From Rhynchopus sp. YZ270_cl-10 (Eukaryota; Euglenozoa; Diplonemea; Diplonemida; Diplonemidae), in contig OZ037933.1 in NCBI GenBank assembly GCA_964035575.1, positions 868,001 through 932,000 of the forward strand: a DNA stretch of 64,000 nt. Reading direction: 5' to 3'. The stretch's first letter is position 1. Every line of letters begins with the position of its first letter. The position numbers were made by a program, and so were the translations under genes. Under the pieces are notes generated by a model. That model was given only the letters and a program-made list of their open reading frames with translations, had not been told where the DNA came from and ran no database searches. Below are positions 9,188-19,186 of the stretch, piece by piece.

Positions 9188-10156
9188 ATGGATTCCCTCA
9201 ACACGACACACTCCACCACCGGGATAGGCTTCAGAGGGACCGTCCCGCAAGGGGTGAAGTTGCATCCAGGCAATGCAGGACCGGTACCTGGGGCGGCTGC
9301 TGCTGCTGCTGTGCCGGGGGTGGCGCGGAAAGGCGACAGAGGGTTCACCTTGCTTGGGTTCGCCTCGGGGACGGTGGCGGGGGTGGTCGGGTTGTTGGTG
9401 GGGTATCCACTCGACACTCTGAAGGTACGTGCCCAGGTTGGGTCCACTGGAGGCCTCTCTGGAACATCGTGGACCCGGTTTTGTTCTTTGTACCGTGGAG
9501 CTATGGCGCCTACTTTAACCGCCGGAGGAGTGCAATGTGTGAATTTCGGTACCTATGAGAACGTAGCCCGGCACCTCTCTCCCGACGGAAAGGTAACCGG
9601 CGCTTCGCTGCCTCATGTCTTCATTGGTGGTACCCTTGGTGGTCTTGCAATCTCTCCGTTTACATGCCCACAGCAAAGAGTCAAAATCCAACAGCAAATC
9701 GGAGGAGGAGGGCTCTTCGAGAGGGGAAGGGAGTTGTACCGGCATCAAGGAGTGCGAGGGTTTTATAGGGGGTTTCCTATTCACGCTGTGATGGAGGGGT
9801 TTAGGGGCTTGTATATGATGACCTATGTGGGGACGAAGCGGTTTTTGAGTGATGGGGCAGCGGAAGGGAACATTCCTGTCACAACGCGGATGGTGTCAGG
9901 GGCATGTGCAGGGACGGTAGGGTGGTCTGTGGTGTACCCGGCAGATGCGGTGAAAAGCGTGATGCAAGCGGAGCGTGCGAGCAATGTGCGCAGCCCGTCC
10001 GCTGTGGCGTGCCTCAGACGTCTTCTTGCAGAGGGTGGGGTGGCGCGGCTGTACAGAGGGTTTACGTTCACCTTGGTGCGTGCTGGGCCGGTCGCGGCAG
10101 CGCTGTTGCCTACCTATGATTATTCATTACGGATTCTCACGCCGTATTTGGAGTAA
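9188..10156 (+). CDS. Mitochondrial carrier family (SLC25) protein
   Basis: Inner-membrane metabolite transporter of 322 residues, single exon. The start is the ATG in CACCATGG after a pyrimidine-rich leader. A Gly/Ala/Pro-rich N-terminal stretch of about 50 residues comes first. Three carrier repeats follow: repeat 1 has GYPLDTLKVRAQ, repeat 2 a degenerate SPFTCPQQRVKIQQQ, and repeat 3 VYPADAVKSVMQ. Each is followed by the usual GxxxLYRG or GFYRGF block. Six transmembrane helices are expected from this family. The PADxVKS signature and the Gln-rich second motif recall the carnitine/ornithine branch (SLC25A15/20/29/45-type), but the substrate cannot be fixed from sequence alone. The extra N-terminal region may be a presequence. 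No neighbour suggests a pathway. Confidence 0.9.
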   Translation: MDSLNTTHSTTGIGFRGTVPQGVKLHPGNAGPVPGAAAAAAVPGVARKGDRGFTLLGFASGTVAGVVGLLVGYPLDTLKVRAQVGSTGGLSGTSWTRFCSLYRGAMAPTLTAGGVQCVNFGTYENVARHLSPDGKVTGASLPHVFIGGTLGGLAISPFTCPQQRVKIQQQIGGGGLFERGRELYRHQGVRGFYRGFPIHAVMEGFRGLYMMTYVGTKRFLSDGAAEGNIPVTTRMVSGACAGTVGWSVVYPADAVKSVMQAERASNVRSPSAVACLRRLLAEGGVARLYRGFTFTLVRAGPVAAALLPTYDYSLRILTPYLE

Positions 10157-10272
10157 AGAAAAAAGGGGAAGGATGGATTTTTTATTTGTGGATGCAAACA
10201 AAAAAGGGTAGAATTGGTTGGTTCCTTTTATCATTTTTAAAGATATCTAGATTTTTTTTTTTTTTGGGGGGT

Positions 10273-10607
10273 ACACAGCTACCTTGTAGGTGACATGACA
10301 TGCTACATACATGGTAAAATGACATGTTAAAATGACATGAAAAAGCATGTTACATGATATGCTACATCATGTCATACGACATGCTTTTTTTTGTGAGTTT
10401 GCTAAAGGAAATCCCACAAAATTCATAACAAAAGTATGTCATTTGCTGCAGCTGAAGCTGTGCGATAACGAATATGATAAGGTGACTAAGCACGAGAGGC
10501 TTAGGATCATCTTATAAACTTTTCTTTTTTTTGCATGTCATTTTATTTATCATGTTGTTATAACATGCTATGGTTCATGTCATCATGGTATACAAGGGTC
10601 GCCGTGT
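10273..10607. mobile_element. Inverted-repeat element rich in CATGACATG
   Basis: The left end ACACAGCTACCTTGTAGG and the right end, read in inverse, ACACGGCGACCCTTGTAT match over about 18 bp. Many (C)ATGACATG units lie inside both halves. A family B cassette (10481-10527) sits within. This fits a non-autonomous DNA element carrying a later insertion. No clear target duplication was found. Confidence 0.45.
10481..10527 (+). repeat. Short cassette family B (exemplar), hairpin CTAAGC-ACGAGAG-GCTTAG
   Basis: The core is a six-pair stem CTAAGC/GCTTAG around the loop ACGAGAG, preceded by GGTGA and followed by a tail (G)TTCATCTTATAAACTTTTC and a T-run. Copies are near 25939, 26321, 26458, 27179, 27545, 28934, 40616, 41158, 44856, 49311, 51851 and 63459, with one cut by the window end at 63974. 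It is the most numerous family in the window. Confidence 0.7.
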
Positions 10608-11480
10608 ATGGGAGGGAGGGAGGGAGGGGAAAGGGGGATAACAAAGGGGTGACATTAAAAAAAAAAACGTGGCACGATGTCCAACCCCCCTTTTTGTTTT
10701 ATTATGTTGTTGTGCTTCGTGATAAGGTGCTCTCTTTGGGGCCACAACAAGACCACAACAAACACAAACAAAAAAAAGCAAGGGTACTTCTTTAGCACCC
10801 TCTGTACCTTCTTTTCATTAGAAAAATAATGTATATGAAACAAGTTGTTGTGCTTCGTGATAAGGTGCTCTCCTTGGGGGTTTGATAAACCCGCGATACC
10901 ACCATTGCCCTGCGTCCGCTGATGAACGGTGAGGCGTTATGCACTATGGCAAACGTTCATCTCACAAGAAGGATTCTGTTTTGTGCATCAAAATAGAAGC
11001 CCTTTTTTGTTTTCGGCTAGCCAACTCAGCAACCAATTCAGCAATCGTGCCGTTTTTTTTTCCCCATCGCTGTTGAGCGATTCGGTAAAGCTTATTCAAA
11101 CAAAAGGTTAAAAGAGTTTGGCGTTTGCAGAGGAAAAAAAATATACGTGTTTTATTTTTTCTTTCCCCCCCATTTTGTTATTATTGTTTTATCTCCTTGT
11201 ATAGTTTTATCTCTTTTTTTAGCATCTCTTTCCTGTTTTGTTGTGTGCAGTGCCCATCCTACTCACCGATACGTTGTGTATCGGTGTCGTCGTTCAGTTC
11301 GAGTGATTTTTTTTATTTTTATATTTTGGATTTCGTTTTTTTTTTTCTTCAGTGTCCCTGCGTCCGATGAACGGGGCATTTTTTGCACTTTCAACTTCTC
11401 TTTTGGCCGCAAAGGTACTTTTGCTTTCCGGAGGGGATGGCATCGTACAGTACGTCAGTCGGAGGTGTGCCTGCATCAGT

Positions 11481-11583
11481 TACCGTCTTCGTAAAAATGT
11501 TACCGTAAAAAAGGACGAACTTCCAGAAAAATCCGGAAAAGGACGAACTTTATTATGGTAGAGCATTTTTTACGAAGACGGTA
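11481..11583. mobile_element. Palindromic MITE E (copy 1)
   Basis: It starts TACCGTCTTCGTA and ends TACGAAGACGGTA, with a GGACGAACTTCCAG/GGACGAACTT pair inside. It follows directly on a family G repeat. The outer TA fits a Tc1/mariner-type target duplication. Confidence 0.6.
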
Positions 11584-12430
11584 CCACCCATTTGTGTCGG
11601 GGTCTTGAGACTGTTATCAAAACACATTTTTTTTTTTTTGCTGTCTCTGATATAGTCTCCACCCAGCACTCCCTCTCTCTATTTTTCTCTCTGTCTTCCC
11701 CGCCAGCTCTTTTAAGGTACACCAGCTTCACTTTTAAAGGCTAAGCTGGATTAGGTTCATTTTGCATTTTTTGTTGTGCAATGACGAAGCAAAATCATTG
11801 AAGACGTGCTGAAGGGATATGGTGTTGGTTTATCCTCTATCTCTCTCTTTTTTTTTGTCACAAAAAGATATTTGCTATAACCTCTCGTCTTGTTGCATTC
11901 GTGTCCATTTTTTGCAATGTTAGCACAGTTCCTAACACGTCGTGAACAATGGAACGCAGTGGCTGACACGTGGACGAACAGAGTGGAGGGACCACCATAC
12001 CATGAGGGTGTGTGTGTGTTTGATAACTAGTAGGGGTAATTCTTGCTCAGAATATGGCCCCAAGGTGTGTGTGTGTGTGTGATTTGGTATATGGGGGCGA
12101 GAGATGAGGGGAACGCCCCGAACGTGTTTTGAAGGTCAATTTTTTTTTTTCTGCAGTATTTGTTTCCCTTTTCCGTTCTTTTTTTTTTGCTTTGTTTAAA
12201 TACTCACGCAGTATTCGCTAGTTTCTGGGAAGATGCATCAGGGCAGCCCTTACAGGCACAGTGCCGCCGCGCGCCACGCCAGAGGTGTGAGTGAGATTTA
12301 CACTTAGTGTGGCGTTTTGGTTAATATTCTCATTGTAAAGAGCCTCAGAGAAGGACCTTTTTTTTTGCTTTTTTTTTTTCCCCTGTCAGCATCACTCGAG
12401 TGGTTTGAATATCAGTTTTTTTTCTCCTTG

Positions 12431-12534
12431 CACGGTGGAGTTTGACCAGCTTGGACTGAGTCCAATCCGGACTCACCCCCGAGTCCGCCTGGCCGGACTC
12501 AGGGTCCGGCCATTTTTGGTCAGACTCCACCGTG
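12431..12534. repeat. 104-bp imperfect hairpin with GGACTC repeats
   Basis: CACGGTGGAGTTTGACCA is matched by TGGTCAGACTCCACCGTG. The interior is a set of smaller GGACTC/GAGTCC palindromes. Flanking GTGGTTT...GAATA stretches on both sides hint at a longer inverted repeat. It is probably a foldback element. Confidence 0.6.
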
Positions 12535-13211
12535 TGTGTTGTGTGTCCGGACGTGGTTTCTGAATAGTTTTTTTTTTTCATTTGTCAAAAATTACTTCAA
12601 TGACAGCGGGAATCCGGAATTTCAAAAAAACCCCCCCCCCCCCCCCCATTCGGATCGCAAGACGGCTAGCCCGCACAGAACAACACCTGGCTAGCAACAC
12701 GTAAACTACATCACTGTATTAAGCCTCGCAACCGTGTTGTGTCTCTCGGGAAGGAGAGGGCACCATCATTATCAAACAAATCTGATGGATGTGTCATTTT
12801 TTTCTTCTTCTCTTCTGGGGAATTTTCTTCCCCGTTTTTTTTCTTTTCTTTCAAAACGTTTATTCCCCCCATCCCTCCCTGACAAACCTTCATCTATTTC
12901 AAGGTGAATTAGAATCAATCTCATGCTTCTTTTGAGTTTCGTTATCATTTTCCCTTTTTTTTCTCCTATGCTGTCGATTTATTGAATGCATACGTTGAAA
13001 TACCTTTTTGTTGCAGAGAACTAAGCACCGCTTCATGTTCATCTGATACACACTTTTTTTACTTTTTTTTATATCGCAAGGTTGTTACAGTTTAAAAGGA
13101 TGCTCTGCATCTATACCTTTGAAAATTCATTAGCCTTCGGGCGACCTTGTGGACAGAACCCATCCTTGGACAGGGTGATTGTCGAAACTACATAAAAGAG
13201 GAGGGGAACAG

Positions 13212-13347
13212 TAATGGTGGCAGTATTGTGATGGGAGCCCATTGGAATACGCAAAATACATCAAAATACATCACAATGTGTGTTGTGATGTATTTTGATG
13301 TATTTTGCGTATTCCAATGGGCTCCCATCACAATACTGCCACCATTA
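13212..13347. mobile_element. Palindromic MITE P (complete copy)
   Basis: A 136-bp near-perfect palindrome runs from TAATGGTGGCAGTATTG to CAATACTGCCACCATTA, with only a few unpaired bases (TGTGTG) at the centre. The ends allow a TA target duplication. The arms contain ATACATCAAAATACATCA. Other copies are at 5827-5874 (one arm), 40017-40129 and 58252-58368. The near-perfect arm match suggests a recent copy or ongoing arm conversion. Confidence 0.8.
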
Positions 13348-13388
13348 GGGACCACATCAGTAGAGGCATCGTATTAGAGAAACAAAGG

Positions 13389-13480
13389 ATTAATTGGTGT
13401 GGCTGAAATGGAGGGGGGTGCAAAAAAGTGCGCAAGAAGTGCGAATCACCCCCCCCCCCGCCTTCAGCCACACCATTAAT
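13389..13480. repeat. 92-bp hairpin, TTAATTGGTGTGGCTGAA arms
   Basis: TTAATTGGTGTGGCTGAA is matched by TTCAGCCACACCATTAAT, with G-run/C-run inner arms. It starts 42 bp after the end of palindromic MITE P. The ends are TTAAT/ATTAA, so a TTAA- or TA-targeting element is possible. Confidence 0.6.
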
Positions 13481-13659
13481 TGTAGTTATTTCTGTTCTGT
13501 GATGCGCCTGTTATCTTTAGATCGTGAGTTGCATAAAGTGCAGGATTTAAAAAAAGAAAAAGAAAAAAAATGAAAGGCGACAAATAAAAAATGAAAAACC
13601 CCAATTTTTTCGCTCGAAACAACTCAAACATTTTTCGTTTTTTTTTTTTTTCAGGACGC

Positions 13660-14100
13660 TATCCTTTTTGTGTCGTCGACCCTAGTTTTGCCGACTCCTT
13701 TCGCGAGCGGAAGTTCTGACCCGGTCCGAAGCCATCACTGCCCCCTCGACCTCGGGCGCCCTGTTTGCCGCCACCGTTTCCTGAATCCTGCGGACCGCGC
13801 GACCACCCCAAAGAAGACGACAGCGCCGTAGTGTTAGAGGCAGCCTTACCTGCCGCCATGCCAGCCGCGTACGCCGCCCTCCGGTCCGCCGGCACCACCG
13901 TCTGCGCCCACCTACCTTCGATTTGAAGGCGAGGGCCCCAGCCCGGCCGCTGGTTGCACACAGCTCCCAGAAAGCCAGGGCGTCTCCCAGCACACCTAAT
14001 GTCTCGGACAGAGCCCCCCCCCCCGCGTAACACACATGCGATGGCTGCGTGGCTGTGGGCGGCTGCGTTGGCGGCGTCCGTGTTCGCCACCGTACGCTCC
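13660..14100 (-). other. GC-rich patch with unresolved coding potential
   Basis: This stretch is far GC-richer than its surroundings and is open in two - strand frames, one with basic Gly/Arg-rich sequence. I recognise no domain, and neither frame is clearly better. A short antisense gene or a transposon remnant are both possible. Confidence 0.25.
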
Positions 14101-14362
14101 TCGAGGACTTCCCTTACCTACGTTGTTCTGTCGGCCTTTTTCAGGCCAGGCTTTTGGCCTAGGGCTATTCCTTTTCTACAACACCCACCCCACCCCAATC
14201 AGAATACACATAGAGGCTTCGGAGACTCTCCGCACGTCTCTCCCCTCTCCTTGCTTGCTTTACCTCGAATAACGTTCTTTATTTTCTCTGGTACGGCGTT
14301 GTGAAGTGCTCGCAGCGTCACAGCTTCCCGTTCTCTCTTTCCCCCCCCTTTGAAACAAAACA

Positions 14363-17300
14363 ATGGACAGCAGCGAGAAGAAGGTGTCCGTGGCTGTGAG
14401 GATCAGACCGCGTCTGCCTGTTGGATGTGGAAGCAGTGTGCAGCAGGAGGAGTACCAGCACCCGAACTGCGTGATTGTGCAGGACGAATGCACGTTGCGG
14501 CTGCAGGAGCAGAAGCAGGATGAAAACTGCCGCAGCAGCACGTTCACGTTCGATTATGTCTTTGACACAGACTCGCAGCAGAGCGAGGTCTACGAAGAGG
14601 CAGTGCAGGAGCTGGTGGACACCAGCTTAGCGGTATGCCAATGATTACCAACCCTTTTTTTTTCTTCAGCGTCCTACGTCGTTCACATGAAAACCCGAAA
14701 ACTCCCCGTAACCCCACGAACACCCGAACAGGGCGCGAACTGCACCGTGCTTGCGTACGGACAGACCGGGTCTGGTAAGACCCATACAGTGTTGGGACAG
14801 GTGAAGTCGAACCCCCTTGATGGTATGCAAAGGCTATCAAACTAAAAAATTGTGTATTTTTTTTTCTCAAACAATGCACGGACCTCCAAATACCACACCA
14901 TTTCCACTATCACACAGGCGACTTGCTGATGCCCGAGTCTGGTCTGTTCCTAAGAACACTGAAGGATCTCTTCGAGTACAAGAAGAGACGTGAGGACAAA
15001 GCATGGGTCGTGATTTGCTGTATGTACCTTCGCCCCCAAAGTCTGGACTACTCTCAGCAAAGCTAAAGCAATCTTGCTCCTTATCTTTTCCCCTGTTGTG
15101 CAAAACCGCACACCGGATCTGGCTAATCTGTGAGTCGTTCTAACAAAAAAAGCGTATAGTGGAGCACACTCTAGGGTGGCTACACTAATGCAAACCAAGT
15201 TTTCAAAAAAGCAATTTTTTTTTTTGTGTGGAAAACCTCAACTACCTTATATGGTGTTCCTGAAACCCCTGTCAAGGATATGGTAAGGACATGTCAATAT
15301 AGGCCCCCTCCGGAACACCATCATATTGTTTTTTTACCACACCACACCACAGTGTCCTGTATTGAGATCTACTTGGACTTTGCGAGGGATTTGCTTTCTT
15401 CGAACCCTTCCGAGAATATTAAGGTATAGTTCCCATCTCCACCACCACCACCACTTTTCAGCGGATTCAACTTGCGCCAGCTAGCCGATTTACCCCAATG
15501 CCATTTTATTTTTGCAAGCAAAAGCAAAAAAAAAAGAAAAGATAGCATTTTATTATTTTCTACTCAAAAGTTATTCCCACCACCACCACCTGCCTCTTTT
15601 GCTTTGTCTTTGTCGACTGAGATGCGTTTTAGCACAACTGCTCTTATTGTTTTTTTTTAAAGCCACACCTTTTGTAAGGCACTGTGAACCGTCTCTTTTA
15701 CAGATCCAAATGACGGACGAGGACGTGAAGATGCCTACACTCACTCGATACGAAATCCTGAACCTGAACGACGTCTACAAGCACTTCAAGGAGGCGAGCA
15801 AGCACAGAACCACACGCGCCACGGAAGCGAACAGCGCGTCGTCGCGCTCGCACTGCCTCTTCGTCATTGACATCGTCCAGCAGGAACGCACCGACAAGAA
15901 CCCTTCCCAGCCCGACATCTCCTTCCTCCGAGATCTTGCGGCAGCACAGAAGTATGTTCTCGTCTCCACGACACAGAAGGGATCTTTTTGCCCAAGAAGG
16001 GGGGAAAAGTGTGATAAAGTGCTATATTTTTGTGCTATTTTGGGTTCGTCCGCCACACCAAGAACCCATTCAAACACCACACCATAAGGGCCATATTCTA
16101 CGCAAGAATTACCCTCACTAGGCATCAACCATCAACACCACACAGGAAGAACCCCAAGCCCCGCACCACATCCCCCGCCGCCGGAGGCGACAAAGCAAAG
16201 TCCCCAAGCCACGTGGACCCCAGCCTTGCCAACTTCATCTACCTCAAGGACCAGCCCCCGATCATGTACTCAAAGGTACGCACACCATTACACACACCTT
16301 ACATTCCCCCCCTCCCCAATTGCAAAGTACTACAATGAAATACAATACAAAACAAACAGAGTAGCAAAAACAAAAACAAATACAAAACAAACTTTCAATT
16401 CCCCCCTCCCATTCTTCACAGATTGTACTTGCCGATCTTGCAGGGTCTGAGAAGAGCAGTGGTAAGACCGGATCTGGTGCACAGGCGGGCACTGCTATGT
16501 TCAAGGAGATGCTCAAGATTAACATGTCGTTGACTGCCTTAGGAAACGTTGCGCACGCACTGCACGAAGGCGCCTCTCACGTACCGTACCGGGACTCTAC
16601 GTTGACACGTATTTTGAGGCCATCCTTTTCTGCGTTGAACAGTAAGGTGTTGTTGATTTCCAACCTCTCGCCGACACAGTTGACGTATGACGAGAGTTTT
16701 TCTACACTGCAATTTGCGAACAAAGTGAAGGCGATGAAGGTGAGCAACAGCATGGTTGGAGCCGACCAACAGCAGCTTCAGTTTGACTACCTTGAAACGC
16801 AGAAGACGCAGTGGGCGTTGCTTGCCGACCTTCACATTGCAAATTTGCACTTCGAGAACGAACCGATGCTTCGCCGTTTCACAGACATGGTCGAAACAAA
16901 GTTTTACACCCACCGTCTTCGCTTGAAGAGCCAAGAGAAGGAACGTCAAAGAATCATTAAAGATTTGGAACCGCAGGGTCGTCAAGAGAAGGAAAGGATT
17001 GCGCAAAAAATCGCGACCCGGAAGGCTCAAGAGGCGGAAGCGAGGAAGGAAATGGGGCGTGAAATCTACGATGGGTTGGTGGATGAGTTTAACAATAGGG
17101 TCGCTGCGGTGCAGCAGCAGATTGACGCCTTGGTGATTGAGGAAAATGAATTTCAATCGAAGCTGGACACGGAAATCACCGAGAAGACGACAGAGACGAA
17201 AGACCACGAGACCGTAGTGGCGACACTCTCGAAGGAGAAGAAGGAGTTCCGCGGAAGAGTCGAGAAGGCAATGATTCAACTGGAGGCACTTAACAAGGAA

Positions 17301-17564
17301 AAAACCCGCCTAAACGAAGAAGAGAAGAAACGCAAGGTCGGAGGCCACGCACAGCTCACTGACGAAGAAGCCGCGCTCGCCTCCCACGAAGTGGGCTACG
17401 TCAACGCAATGTGGAGACACTGCAAGGCCCAGGAGTACTTCTTCATCTACAAGGCATACCGTGAAACGCACACAGCACTGCTGGAGGTGCAAAGGCAGAA
17501 CCTGCTGCGAGTGGAGCAAGCCATGGGAGAGAGTGAAAAGCTCTCGAAGATGGTGAAAACGTAA
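14363..17564 (+). CDS. Kinesin motor protein, seven exons
   Basis: Microtubule motor with an N-terminal motor domain. Exons: 14363-14632, 14732-14822, 14918-15019, 15353-15423, 15704-15951, 16146-16275 and 16422-17564. They join in frame to 684 residues, and every junction is GT-AG. The ATP site GQTGSGKT is at residues 100-107 and is split from the N-terminal part by intron 1. Switch I NSASSRSH is at 221-228 and switch II LADLAGSE at 307-314. An insertion of about 50 residues rich in Lys/Pro/Ser precedes switch II. NMSLTALGNV and RDSTLTRIL follow. The region after about residue 430 is charged and predicted coiled coil (EKERQRIIKDLE, EFRGRVEKAMIQLEAL). No tail domain was recognised, so the subfamily is open. 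Intron 3 (333 bp) contains a family F cassette at 15157-15207. Confidence 0.9.
15157..15207 (+). repeat. Family F cassette inside kinesin intron 3
   Basis: TATAGTGGAGCACACTCTAG, then GGTGGCTACACTAATGCAAA, then CCAAGTTTTC. AAAAAAGC occurs just before and just after, which fits an 8-bp target duplication. It shows that the cassettes insert into introns in the sense direction. Confidence 0.65.
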
Positions 17565-19186
17565 AAAAAAAGGCAATTTTTTTCCCCCCATCTGTTTACC
17601 CCAGGCTTGTGTAACAGAACACCTCAAAATGTTATTTGCAAGATTGCATGGTTGGGGGTGTCCACCCCACAGGTGATACAAAGGTAGAGACGAGAGCGTT
17701 TTTTTTTGTATTTTCAAGTCAATTTTTTGGGTGTAAAGTGACGGAATGAAGTAAGAATAATTTTTTAAAAAGAACTACTGGAAGCTAAACAGTGAGAGCT
17801 CATCCTCAGGGTGTCTCATTAATACAAACAAAACAAGGTGGAGTTCATCCTCGGGTGTCTACACATAATACAACCAAGTTTTCAACAAAAAAAAATGCGT
17901 TTGTTTACCCCCCCTTTTTTCTTGTGTTTGCGTTGTAGTTGAGCAAGCAACTCTTGTGGTGGTGGGGGGGATCCCCGGGGGCTGTGTGATTGTGTTAATA
18001 CAACGAACAAAACCAAAAAAAAAAAAAACCAAAATCCAAAAGGTACACTGTCACGAGAGGGCTTATGTAGTGAACTGAACTCACATTTCTTTTCTTTTGG
18101 TAAAAAAGGATAGTGACGACGGGGGGGGGGGATTGATGTATTTTAAAAAAACACACACACACACAAAAAATAGAGATTTATAGGATCCTTTTCTGTCTGG
18201 CTGCTACAAAAACAAAACAAAATAAACAGAAAAATTGAAGAGTAAGAGAGGTTTTTTCCCCCAGGTTCGATAACCCACGGAGTCGGTTGGTGGAAGTTCA
18301 TTTTTAAATTGTTTAAATTGATGTGTGTGCACGAGAGGCATATTCATCTTGTAAAGTTTTCTGACTTCACCGTGACAGCCTACTCGAGACAGTATACCAA
18401 AGGTACGCTATCTCGAGCGGGCTGTTGTATTTCAAGTCAAACTTTATTTAAATTCGAAAAAAACACACAAAACCTCCTGTACTCCACTTCCTCCCCCTCC
18501 CCCCCTTCCCCGCTCTTTGTGCCACACAAAAGCTGTTTTTAAAAATCTTCAACTTTTTCGCTTTCGTGTTCTATTTTCTATTTTTTTGCCCTCCCGCTCT
18601 CTCCCCTTTCTACTCTATCAGAGTTACAATTTTTTTCTCCAAAAAAGAAGAGCAACACCACAGAAAAGAAATGGGGGTTGCATGCAGGAAGACCCATCCT
18701 GAAGGGGGGAGGGACACTTTGGGGGAGCTTGTTCACGCAAAAAAAACAAAAACAAAAATATAGTGGAGTTCATCCTCGGTGTCTACACCAATACAATCAA
18801 GTTTTCAAAAAAAAACAAAGAAAAATTAAATAAAAAAATTAACTACAGTACGGCTTCGGCCAACTTTGAGTACAGAATTTTGTTCCGTTTTTTTTTTTTT
18901 CTTCTTTTGGAGCGAAGTGATTTGTTGACGCAACAAAAAAAACCTTTTTTTTTTCTCTGAAAACCGTTCTCTCTTCACACACATCACCCCCTTCACAAAG
19001 GGATGATGTTTTAGCACAGTTTCGAGGAAAAAAGGGATGAGTTTCGAGGGTAGTTAAATAGAGGGGTACATGTACGTATTTGGTGGTGCTCATATTCCTG
19101 AGGAGACTGTGTGTTATCCATTTAGTACAATTTTTTTTTCATGCCATTGCAGAAACTCCTTGGGGTTGTCAAGGTTTGTGATGTAT
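17565..19186. other. Repeat-rich spacer between kinesin and piggyBac
   Basis: No gene was seen. It holds cassettes C (17640, 18045, 18378), F (two worn copies near 17795-17895 and one at 18759) and D (18323), plus A/T runs. Confidence 0.55.

Larger units (their letters stand above)
10157..14362. other. 4.2-kb repeat-rich spacer
   Basis: No host gene is credible here. It holds a CATGACATG-rich inverted element (10273-10607), a 30-bp direct duplication around GTGCTTCGTGATAAGGTGC (10713 and 10845), and cassettes A and G. It also holds palindrome E (11481), GT microsatellites near 12009 and 12066, a poly-C run at about 12630, three hairpins (12431, 13212, 13389) and a GC-rich patch at 13660-14100. 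Confidence 0.6.

Noticed and set aside
16539-17279. - strand frame opposite the last kinesin exon
   Set aside because: It is a shadow of the coiled-coil coding sequence and has no domain of its own.
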